This document shows positions 8,320-14,513 of a stretch of DNA of 14,513 nucleotides, piece after piece (the first letter of the stretch is position 1; the number at the start of each line of letters is the position of its first letter). Position numbers and translations under genes: made by a program. This stretch comes from Prevotella sp. (GTDB taxonomy: Bacteria > Bacteroidota > Bacteroidia > Bacteroidales > Bacteroidaceae): positions 1-14,513 of the forward strand of contig JAFRQC010000145.1 of NCBI GenBank assembly GCA_017428805.1, given 5' to 3'. Under the pieces are notes generated by a model. It saw only the letters and a program-made list of their open reading frames with translations. It was not told where the DNA came from and made no database searches.

Positions 8320-8340
8320 AATCTTTGAACTTTGAGCTTT
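8320..8340. repeat. Three 7-bp repeats just upstream of the susD-like start
   Basis: On the plus strand the units are AATCTTT, GAACTTT and GAGCTTT (consensus GANCTTT), abutting the start codon. They have the same period as the repeats at 6572-6599 but a different sequence. Confidence 0.6.
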
Positions 8341-8356
8341 ATGATTACTTTTCACT

Positions 8357-11300
8357 TTAGAAGTTAAATGACAGTCCTACGGTATAGCTGCGAGTGGTAG
8401 GATACTTGTCGCGGTAGTCAAGACCCGGTGTCATGAAGTTGTTGTCAACCTCAGGATCGAGACCAGAGTAACCAGTGATGCAGAAGAGGTTTGTGGCATT
8501 GGCATAGATGCGGGCCTTCTTGACATAGGTGGCCAGCGCACCCTTCGGGATGAAGGTGTAGCCAAGGGTGATGTTCGTCAGTTTCAGGAAGTCACCATTC
8601 TCAAGATGGTCGCTCCAGATACCCTGCTGCATAGCGGGAGAGAGTGTCACCATCTTCTGCTGACCTGTCTCGGGATCGATATACGGTGTGCCGTCGGTAT
8701 TGATGGCCGGATGCAGATCGGCAGCACTCTTCAGACGGTTGTAGGCGATAGAGTTGTTCTCGTAGAAGGCACGCTGTGCATTCAGGATCTTATAGCCGAG
8801 CTGGCTGGTGAACTGCATGCTCAGGTCGAAGTCCTTATACTTGAAGGTGTTGCCCCATCCGAGGATGACCTTTGGTGCGCCATTGCCTAAGCGCTGACGG
8901 TTCTCCTTCACGTTCAGGTTACCGTTGAACTGCTTGACAGTCCATCCGCCGTTGCCGTCGCTGGCCTCAACGAGTGCAAAGCCGTCCTTGTCGTAGCCTA
9001 CGAACTTCAGACCCCAGAAGTCGCCGAGGGTCTCGCCAACCTCCATGCAGTGGGTGGTTACTGAGATAGGATCCCAACTGCCGGCTGACGGCCAGAGCTC
9101 CTGGAAGTTATCGGTCTCATAGAGTTCGTTGCTCAGCTTGAGCAGTTTGTTGGAGTTGTGCGAGGCTGTCAGGGTGGTAGTCCACTCGAAATCCTTTGTC
9201 TGAACGGGGATGGCCTCGATCATGAACTCAATACCTGTGTTACGCATGTCACCTACGTTCACCAATGTCTGGCTGTAGAGGTTTGGTGGCATGGGAACGT
9301 TATACCTGAAGAGCAGGTCGTTGGTGGTCTTAACATAGAAGTCGAGGGTACCGTGAATGCGTCCGTTCAGGAAGCCATAGTCAATACCGATGTTCCACTC
9401 ATGAGTAACCTCCCACTTCAGGTCGGGGTTGGGGTTCTGGCCCACCTCGAGGGTCTTGATCCATTTGCCGTCCATCGACATCACGTCGCCATAGTCAGCA
9501 AATTTGTAAATGTTCTGTGCCAGATAAGAGTCACTGGGGGTGATACCCGTCACACCGTAGCCTACACGGAGGCGCAGGTTGTCGAGCCAGCTGCGGGTGT
9601 CCTTCATGAAGGCCTCGTTCATGATGTTCCAGCCGAGGGAGACAGAGGGGAAGGTAGCCCACTTGTGATTTTCACCAAACTTGGAAGAACCCTCATGACG
9701 GAGGCTGACGAGAGCGTTGTACTTATCGGCATAGCCATAGCTGACACGTCCGAAGAAACCCACAAGCTTATTGTCGTTTCTGTAGCTGCTCATAGAGGCG
9801 TGGTGTTCCTTGTCTGTCAGGAAAGAACCGTTGCCGAGGTTGTTCCACAGGAATGCTGTCGTAGAGAAGTCTGTGTTGCTGGCTCCGAAACCGTCATAGA
9901 CATTATAGAGATAGCTGTAACCCACGATGCCGTTGAAACGGTGATCACCCCATTGGGCATCATAGCGTGAGGTCAGTTCCAGATTCTTTTTCACGTAGGT
10001 GTCATAGCTCTTTGATGCAGAGCCGTTATAGCCCTGACGGACGATAGAGTAATGATCGGGGGACGTCCAGTTCTCGCTGTCGTTGGCACCCTCACCCCAA
10101 GAGATCATCAGGTTGGTTTTCCAACCCTTAATGGGCTCAACGGTGATGTTACCCACCAACTGAGAGAAGCGGTTACGGGTGTTTCCGTAAGCCTCATTCT
10201 GAAGCTCAATGGGATTATAGTATTGCAGCTTGTTGAAATTCTCATAGTAGCTGCCATCTTCGTTGTAAACAGGTTCAGAGGGGTTGTGAATGACAGCCTG
10301 GCGATAGGCGTAGTCAGCATCAGTATTCGTATAATTCTGACGGGTAACCAATGCGTTGAGGTTGAACTTCAGAATGTCATCCCAGATAAACTGTGTGTAG
10401 TCGAGCTGCATCTTGAAGTTCTCGTTATCGGTCTGACGGATGATACCCTCTTCTTTCGAGTAAGATACGTTGGCAGAGTATGCCGCATTCTTCGAACCGC
10501 CGCTGATGTTCAGGTCGTGGTTGTGCTTGAAGCCTGCCTTACGCGAAATACCGTCTAACCAGTTCGTGTCATAGCCAAGGTATTCCTGTGCGGTCTTGCC
10601 ATAGATCACATCGTGCGTATCCATAAAGTCTGCCTTCTTGCTCCATTTCGAGAAAGTGACATAACCACTATAGTTGACTTCTGCATGGCTCTCACGCTTG
10701 CCGGTCTTGGTGGTGATGAGAATCACACCGTTGGCACCACGGGTACCATAGATGGCGGCTGCAGAGGCATCCTTCAGCACGTCAATGGAGGCAATGTTCT
10801 CTGGTGCAACAGTTGTCAGGTCTCCCTCAATACCGTCAACCAGGATCAGCGGCGTCAGATTACCAACAAGTGTGGTAATACCACGCAGACGGATGGAGGA
10901 TTTTGCCGTAGGACTACCGCTGGCGTTGATCACCTGAAGACCTGCGATCTTACCTTTCACGAGTTCTGCGGCATCGCCGATCTTACCCACGTTGAAGTCC
11001 TCGGCCTTCACAGAGGCAACGGCAGAGGTGACGTCGCCCTTACGCTGGGTACCATAACCGATGACGACGACTTCGTTCAGAAGTGCGTTGTCTTCCTGAA
11101 GGATCACGTTGCTGCCAGCCTTCACTTCCTGATTGACGAAGCCGATGTAGCTGATAACGAGTACGGCGTTGCGGTTGGCAACGTTCAGAGAGTAGTTACC
11201 TTCGAAGTCGGTAACGGTAGCGTTCTTGGTGCCTTTCTCAGTCACCGTGGCGCCGATAATCGGCTCACCCTTGGCGTCTGTGACAACACCTTGCACTTTC

Positions 11301-11404
11301 ACACCTTGCTGAGTAACCTCAGCAATGGCTGGTGATGTGCTTTCTGCGGCGTAGGCTCCAAGAGCTCCGCCAAGCAAAAGCAAACATAAGAAATGTTTCT
11401 TCAT
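8357..11404 (-). CDS. SusC/RagA-like TonB-dependent outer-membrane transporter
   Basis: The 1015-residue product has a signal peptide (MKKHFLCLLLLGGALGAYA). It then has a CarboxypepD_reg-like domain (about 35-107: VQGVVTDAKGEPIIGATV, ending in SYIGFVNQEV), the SusC hallmark EVVVIGYGTQRKGDVTSAV (111-129), a plug domain (about 118-235, including IRLRG and DVLKDASAAAIYGTRGANGVI), and a long beta-barrel ending in YTVGLSFNF with the terminal Phe needed for barrel assembly. It imports oligosaccharides with the SusD-like partner, powered by TonB. Length is normal for the family. The open frame extends to 11443, but the ATG at 11404 gives the proper signal peptide. It lies 94 bp after the GH127 gene with no recognisable -7 element between them, so co-transcription with GH127 is likely. 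Confidence 0.97.
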   Translation of the reverse strand: MKKHFLCLLLLGGALGAYAAESTSPAIAEVTQQGVKVQGVVTDAKGEPIIGATVTEKGTKNATVTDFEGNYSLNVANRNAVLVISYIGFVNQEVKAGSNVILQEDNALLNEVVVIGYGTQRKGDVTSAVASVKAEDFNVGKIGDAAELVKGKIAGLQVINASGSPTAKSSIRLRGITTLVGNLTPLILVDGIEGDLTTVAPENIASIDVLKDASAAAIYGTRGANGVILITTKTGKRESHAEVNYSGYVTFSKWSKKADFMDTHDVIYGKTAQEYLGYDTNWLDGISRKAGFKHNHDLNISGGSKNAAYSANVSYSKEEGIIRQTDNENFKMQLDYTQFIWDDILKFNLNALVTRQNYTNTDADYAYRQAVIHNPSEPVYNEDGSYYENFNKLQYYNPIELQNEAYGNTRNRFSQLVGNITVEPIKGWKTNLMISWGEGANDSENWTSPDHYSIVRQGYNGSASKSYDTYVKKNLELTSRYDAQWGDHRFNGIVGYSYLYNVYDGFGASNTDFSTTAFLWNNLGNGSFLTDKEHHASMSSYRNDNKLVGFFGRVSYGYADKYNALVSLRHEGSSKFGENHKWATFPSVSLGWNIMNEAFMKDTRSWLDNLRLRVGYGVTGITPSDSYLAQNIYKFADYGDVMSMDGKWIKTLEVGQNPNPDLKWEVTHEWNIGIDYGFLNGRIHGTLDFYVKTTNDLLFRYNVPMPPNLYSQTLVNVGDMRNTGIEFMIEAIPVQTKDFEWTTTLTASHNSNKLLKLSNELYETDNFQELWPSAGSWDPISVTTHCMEVGETLGDFWGLKFVGYDKDGFALVEASDGNGGWTVKQFNGNLNVKENRQRLGNGAPKVILGWGNTFKYKDFDLSMQFTSQLGYKILNAQRAFYENNSIAYNRLKSAADLHPAINTDGTPYIDPETGQQKMVTLSPAMQQGIWSDHLENGDFLKLTNITLGYTFIPKGALATYVKKARIYANATNLFCITGYSGLDPEVDNNFMTPGLDYRDKYPTTRSYTVGLSFNF

Positions 11405-11468
11405 ACCAATTTGTTTTTTAGGTTTATTGATTTTGTGATACATATTGTTTATAATATTCTTTCTACGG

Positions 11469-11498
11469 CTTCTCCCTATTGGGGGGATTGAGGGGGCT
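11469..11498. repeat. Short G/C-rich hairpin between GH127 and susC-like genes
   Basis: The plus strand reads CTCCCTATTGGGGGG followed by ATTGAGGGGGCTT. A CTCCC/GGGGGG stem is possible, then a second G run. The layout (hairpin plus G-rich tail) resembles one arm of the 1946-2056 element, but the sequence identity is only partial. It could also act as a processing or attenuation hairpin in the operon mRNA. Confidence 0.4.
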
Positions 11499-13964
11499 TT
11501 ACTTTACCTTCCACTCGAGGACACCGCCAGACTCTCCTTTGCGGAGCTTGGCGAGAATCTTGAGGCCTGTGGTGCGGACGGGCTTGAAATCGACGCTGTT
11601 GTAGCAGTCTTTCAGCACAGCGTAGGGACTGTGTTCTTCCACTTCCTGCCACTCGCCCTTGTCATCTTTGTAATAGAGCGTCCAGGATTCGGGTGTGCGG
11701 AAGTTGCCGTCGTAATGGTCGAAGTCGAGCCAATAGACTTGTACGTTGCTGACCTCGTACTCCTTGTCGAACTGATAGCTGATGGCTTCGGTAGTACCTT
11801 GCTTCAACCACCAGTAGTGGTAGGGCTTGGAGACGTCAGAAGAGCGCTTGGGCTCCCACTGGTCATTCACGCCGCCTGCCCAGGAGTCGGTAGGTGCTGT
11901 CTCAGGGGCATCGTTCTGGATAGGCCCGCGATTGCTGAACGTCTGAGCCTTCGAGGCGATGGTCTCTAATGGCGTGGCAACAGCCTGTGCAGGGGTGTTG
12001 GCAATCCAGATCTCCATCTGCTGGGGGCCTCGGTTGTTCCAAGTGGAATAGGGTATGGCACGGAACTTCACGTCCTTGATGCTTCCGTCCTGCTGCAGTT
12101 CCTTGGCATCGCCGCTGAGCGTTATCACACCATTGAGGAGATGAGCATCGTATGTGGCGCTGATCTTCGAGGCATTGAGGATATATTTGTTGAACACCTT
12201 GCCGTCGGTCTGATCTGAACCTTCAAGACAGAAGACGATGGGACCGCGTTCCAAGGCCACCTTGCCACGATCGTCTTCGGCATTGTCGTTTGCCACGATA
12301 CGACGGACATCCATCGGGAAGTCGAGTTCGATGACATCGCCCTTCTTCCAGTTGCGGGAAATGGTGGCATAGCCGTTATTCGAGGAAGGAGGAAGGAGGA
12401 ATGAGGAAAGAGAATACTCCTGCCCGTTCACACGGATGCTGATATTTTTAGGCAAACCGCCTTCTGTCATTTCTCTTTCTACTTTCCTCTTTCCACTTTC
12501 CTCTAAATAAGTATAGAGATCATTATTCGTCGGAGAGGTCTTCAGCCAAGATGGGATGCGGAGCTTGATGGCAAATTTGCCGCTGCCCTTGGCTACCTTG
12601 ATACGGATCTTGCCGTCCCAGGGATAGTCGGTGGTCTGCTCCAGCTCGATTTTGCCGATTTTGGCCTTACCCTGGGCATAGAGGTTCACGAAGATATCCT
12701 TACCTTGCTGGGCATAGATGTAGCCAGGGATGGAGGCCACGAAACGGGTGATGTTGCCAGGACAGCAGGCACAGCCGAACCACTTCTGGCGCTCGTGCTC
12801 ACCGTCGCTCTCTAATACATTGTCATAGAAGAACTTATCGCCGCTCAGTGAGACACCACTCATCACATTATTATATAGCGCACGCTCGCAAACATCTATA
12901 TACTTGCCCTCACCTGTGGCGAGGAACATGCGGTAGTTCCAATACACATTGGCGATGGCGGCACAGGTCTCGCAATAAGCCGTGTGGTTGAACAGTTCAT
13001 AGTTGGGTCCGAAACCCTCGCCCTGGGGACGACTGCCGATACCACCTGTGATAAAGAGTTTCTTGCTTGACATATTCTCCCAGATACGCTCTAAAGCCTC
13101 AAAGTAGGCCTTGTCGCCTGTGAGTGCTGCCACATCGGCAACGCCAGAGTAGAGATAACCGGCACGCACGGCATGACCTACGATCTCCTGCTGCTGAAGG
13201 ATAGGCATGTGGTCCTGGGAATACTCCGAGGGATGGTGTCCGTCTGTGCAACGGCCTGTCTCATCCACGAAATACTTCGCCCCTTCAAGGTATTTCCTGT
13301 CACCTGTCACCTTATAGAGCTTGCAAAGGGCCATCTCGATGATCGGATGTCCGCCAGGACGATGGATCTGCCCATCATTGGGGCCGAAGGTCTTGCAGAC
13401 GAGATCGGCATTCTTGATGGCGACATTGAGGAAGGTCTTCTTGCCAGTAGCACGATAATGGGCAACGGCACTCTCGATGAGATGACCTGAGTTGTAGAGC
13501 TCGTGCGAGTTGATCTTCTCCCACTTATGGGTGCCCCACCATCCGCTCAGGCGCGTACATTTATTAGTCACGCATGTGGTCAGGTATCCGTCTGGCTCCT
13601 GAGCCTGGGCGATGAGGTTAATCACGGAGTCGAGGTAATGGTCGAGCTGTTTGTCGTAGTGTACGGCGAGAGAGTAGCTGGCACCCTCGATGACCTTGTA
13701 AGGATCGGTATCGTCGAACGAGAAGTCGCCCTTGTGCTCGCCCTGGATGAGTCCGGCAGCCAGCGCAAAGTTGTCGAAACGTCCGTTCACTTCACACTCG
13801 TGGAAGGCCGAAGGGATGCTCACCGTACGATTCACCTCGATGCGGGGAGTCCAGAAACCGTCGTTCAGATGTACTTGCGTGAACGGCACCTCCTGGATCT
13901 GTTGGGCTGCGACTGTCAGGGTTAAGGTGGCAGCGCCAATGATTGACATCAATTGCTTGTTCAT
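11499..13964 (-). CDS. GH127 beta-L-arabinofuranosidase-like enzyme with C-terminal F5/8C (CBM32-like) domain
   Basis: The 821-residue product has a signal peptide MNKQLMSIIGAATLTLTVAAQQ and probably works in the periplasm. The (alpha/alpha)6 catalytic region spans about 25-425. It holds the GH127 zinc/cysteine site as known from Bifidobacterium HypBA1: AYCETC (E332, C334) and FGCACCPGN (C398, C400, C401). By alignment C400 is the nucleophile, and E316 in GEGFG sits 16 residues before E332 as the acid/base residue does in HypBA1. Beta-domains follow (about 425-660), then about 690-821 resembles an F5/8 type C domain (SDVSKPYHYWWLKQG, WTLYY). Two stretches, about residues 488-500 and 518-529, are low-complexity translations of 7-bp repeats. 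The start at 13964 was chosen over the longer open frame to 14075 because it begins the signal peptide. GH127 enzymes release beta-L-arabinofuranose; one family member acts on aceric acid. Confidence 0.93.
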   Translation of the reverse strand: MNKQLMSIIGAATLTLTVAAQQIQEVPFTQVHLNDGFWTPRIEVNRTVSIPSAFHECEVNGRFDNFALAAGLIQGEHKGDFSFDDTDPYKVIEGASYSLAVHYDKQLDHYLDSVINLIAQAQEPDGYLTTCVTNKCTRLSGWWGTHKWEKINSHELYNSGHLIESAVAHYRATGKKTFLNVAIKNADLVCKTFGPNDGQIHRPGGHPIIEMALCKLYKVTGDRKYLEGAKYFVDETGRCTDGHHPSEYSQDHMPILQQQEIVGHAVRAGYLYSGVADVAALTGDKAYFEALERIWENMSSKKLFITGGIGSRPQGEGFGPNYELFNHTAYCETCAAIANVYWNYRMFLATGEGKYIDVCERALYNNVMSGVSLSGDKFFYDNVLESDGEHERQKWFGCACCPGNITRFVASIPGYIYAQQGKDIFVNLYAQGKAKIGKIELEQTTDYPWDGKIRIKVAKGSGKFAIKLRIPSWLKTSPTNNDLYTYLEESGKRKVEREMTEGGLPKNISIRVNGQEYSLSSFLLPPSSNNGYATISRNWKKGDVIELDFPMDVRRIVANDNAEDDRGKVALERGPIVFCLEGSDQTDGKVFNKYILNASKISATYDAHLLNGVITLSGDAKELQQDGSIKDVKFRAIPYSTWNNRGPQQMEIWIANTPAQAVATPLETIASKAQTFSNRGPIQNDAPETAPTDSWAGGVNDQWEPKRSSDVSKPYHYWWLKQGTTEAISYQFDKEYEVSNVQVYWLDFDHYDGNFRTPESWTLYYKDDKGEWQEVEEHSPYAVLKDCYNSVDFKPVRTTGLKILAKLRKGESGGVLEWKVK
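12382..12501. repeat. Two inverted clusters of five 7-bp repeats inside the GH127 gene
   Basis: Cluster 1 (12382-12416) reads on the plus strand as five units of the type GAGGAAG/GAGGAAA. Cluster 2 (12467-12501) is the same type inverted, with units such as ACTTTCC and TCTTTCC. They flank 50 bp of normal coding sequence (around residues SIRVNGQEY). The mRNA could form an imperfect purine/pyrimidine stem of about 35 bp. Both clusters are translated in frame and fall in predicted surface loops of the beta-domain. Confidence 0.8.
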
Positions 13965-14009
13965 TTTATTTTTGTTATTGTTAGTTTGTAGCGATTTTGA
14001 TTTCGACTG

Positions 14010-14017
14010 CAAAATAA
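14010..14017 (-). promoter_or_regulatory. Candidate -7 element of the GH127-susCD operon
   Basis: On the minus strand TTATTTTG differs from TAnnTTTG at one base. It lies 45 nt before the GH127 start and 28 nt from the nearest operator half-site. No good -33 TTTG is seen at the usual distance, consistent with activator dependence. Confidence 0.5.
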
Positions 14018-14045
14018 CAAAAAACTGGCGGAACCATATGCCACA

Positions 14046-14127
14046 ATCGTCCAAGATGATGCAAATATCGTCCAAAACGCCTCAGAAACAGCAGGTTTGG
14101 ACGATTTTGCCATCGAGTTTAGACGAT
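14046..14127. promoter_or_regulatory. Mirror-symmetric four-site operator between GH127 and GH97
   Basis: Four 10-bp half-sites are present: ATCGTCCAAG (14046-14055), ATCGTCCAAA (14067-14076), TTTGGACGAT (14096-14105) and TTTAGACGAT (14118-14127). The left two repeat directly with a 21-bp step, and the right two repeat directly with a 22-bp step in the opposite orientation. The array is centred at 14086. A 21-bp step between direct half-sites is typical of AraC-family binding. The likely regulator (a hybrid two-component or AraC-type protein) is not encoded in the window. Confidence 0.7.
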
Positions 14128-14155
14128 ATTTTCATCCCGTTTGGCAGAAAATAAC

Positions 14156-14163
14156 TAATTTTG
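14156..14163 (+). promoter_or_regulatory. Candidate -7 element of the GH97 gene
   Basis: TAATTTTG matches TAnnTTTG exactly. It lies 27 nt before the start codon and 28 nt from the nearest operator half-site, the same distance as on the GH127 side. Only a weak TTTTC stands near the -33 position. Confidence 0.6.
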
Positions 14164-14190
14164 CACCAGAATTAAAAAGCAATCGTGAGT

Positions 14191-14513
14191 ATGAAACATT
14201 TCCGGCAATTAACTCTAGCCACCTTATTTATTTTCAGCGGCATCTCTGCCTCTGCCAAGGACTATACCGTCGCCTCACCCAATGGGAAGAATGTGGTGAC
14301 GGTCGGTAAGGATTTGAAAATTCTTGTCAAGCATAACGATAGGGAAATCGTGTCTGTAAAGGCCGATTTCAAGGTCTCTGAGTTTACAGGCAGTAAAGTT
14401 GGAGTTTACTGCCTTGAAAGTCCGAGTTTACAGGCACTAAACTCCCAGTTTAAAGGCTGCAAACTTTTTGCCGAGGAAATCGAGGCTCCGTTTTATAGGC
14501 AAAAGAACTTACA
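14191..14513 (+). CDS. Probable GH97 glycoside hydrolase, N-terminal part (runs off the right edge)
   Basis: The frame from ATG 14191 is open to the window end, 107 codons. A signal peptide (MKHFRQLTLATLFIFSGISASA) is followed by DYTVASPNGKNVVTVGKD, and later by EEIEAPFYRQKN. This matches my recollection of the N-terminal beta-sandwich of GH97 enzymes, with the SPNG(K/Q) strand and the (I)E(A/S)PFYRQK block. GH97 includes alpha-glucosidases, alpha-galactosidases and a bifunctional beta-L-arabinopyranosidase, so a role beside GH127 in arabinose-rich glycan breakdown is plausible. The catalytic domain is not in the window. Residues about 64-93 are the translation of a 22-bp tandem palindromic repeat and separate the two recognisable blocks. 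It is divergent from GH127 and shares the symmetric operator. Confidence 0.65.
   Translation, partial: MKHFRQLTLATLFIFSGISASAKDYTVASPNGKNVVTVGKDLKILVKHNDREIVSVKADFKVSEFTGSKVGVYCLESPSLQALNSQFKGCKLFAEEIEAPFYRQKNL
14381..14468 (+). repeat. Four tandem 22-bp imperfect palindromes inside the GH97 gene
   Basis: Units begin at 14381, 14403, 14425 and 14447. Their 18-bp cores are AGTTTACAGGCAGTAAAG, AGTTTACTGCCTTGAAAG, AGTTTACAGGCACTAAAC and AGTTTAAAGGCTGCAAAC, each followed by a 4-bp linker (TTGG, TCCG, TCCC, TTTT). Each core is a partial palindrome (AGTTT facing AAA[G/C]T). The 22-bp period is not a multiple of three, so successive units are read in different frames, and none gives a stop. Confidence 0.85.

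Noticed and set aside
9158..9970. Long plus-strand open frame (270 codons) opposite the susC-like gene
   Set aside because: It is an antisense shadow of a strongly conserved SusC coding region. The translation shows no family motif and there is no promoter. The same holds for the open frames at 10613-11335 and 7480-8181.
11405..11498. Separate promoter for the susC-like gene
   Set aside because: No TAnnTTTG-type element was found on the minus strand in this gap, so I assume read-through from the GH127 promoter.
13965..14075. 37-codon N-terminal extension of GH127
   Set aside because: It would place the signal peptide internally and lies over the -7 element and an operator half-site; the ATG at 13964 fits better.
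14381..14468. CRISPR array
   Set aside because: The 22-bp units are directly adjacent with 4-bp linkers, there are no unique spacers and no cas genes, and the array lies within an open reading frame.

Overview
The window looks like a chromosomal segment of a Bacteroidales bacterium, most plausibly Prevotella/Segatella-like. The reasons are a SusC/SusD pair, Bacteroidetes-type lipoprotein signals, promoter elements of the TAnnTTTG (-7) type, and a C-terminal tail resembling a type IX secretion sorting signal. No genome search was possible, so the genus is an inference.

Layout, left to right. Positions 1-1670 (minus) hold a secreted calcineurin-like metallophosphoesterase whose last few residues lie beyond the left edge; its promoter is at 1717-1747. 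Positions 1813-2349 (plus) hold a small M15-type peptidase-like gene carrying an in-frame 111-nt inverted-repeat insertion. A hairpin at 2372-2410 separates it from the convergent gene block. Positions 2431-13964 (minus) are a polysaccharide/glycan utilization operon. In transcription order it encodes a GH127 beta-L-arabinofuranosidase-like enzyme with a C-terminal F5/8C-like domain, a SusC-like TonB-dependent transporter, a SusD-like lipoprotein, a lipoprotein built of four DUF4859-like repeats, and a BACON / HExxH (DUF6055-like) / DUF4859-like lipoprotein. The last two overlap by ATGA. Positions 13965-14190 are a divergent control region with a strikingly mirror-symmetric operator. From 14191 (plus) a probable GH97 glycoside hydrolase starts and leaves the right edge.

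Working model. The SusCD complex and the two surface lipoproteins would bind and import an L-arabinose-containing glycan or glycopeptide. GH127 would remove beta-L-arabinofuranosyl groups, and GH97 would act on another sugar. The HExxH protein could open a protein backbone, which would point to a plant hydroxyproline-rich glycoprotein or arabinogalactan protein as substrate; this last step is inference. No regulator gene lies in the window, but the 21/22-bp spaced half-sites between GH127 and GH97 suggest an AraC-type DNA-binding regulator such as a hybrid two-component protein.

A second theme is repeat intrusion into coding sequence. Three genes (M15 peptidase, GH127, GH97) each carry a different kind of short non-coding-type repeat in frame: a 111-nt palindromic element, two inverted clusters of 7-bp repeats, and four tandem 22-bp imperfect palindromes. 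Other 7-bp tandem repeats sit directly upstream of two start codons in the operon.
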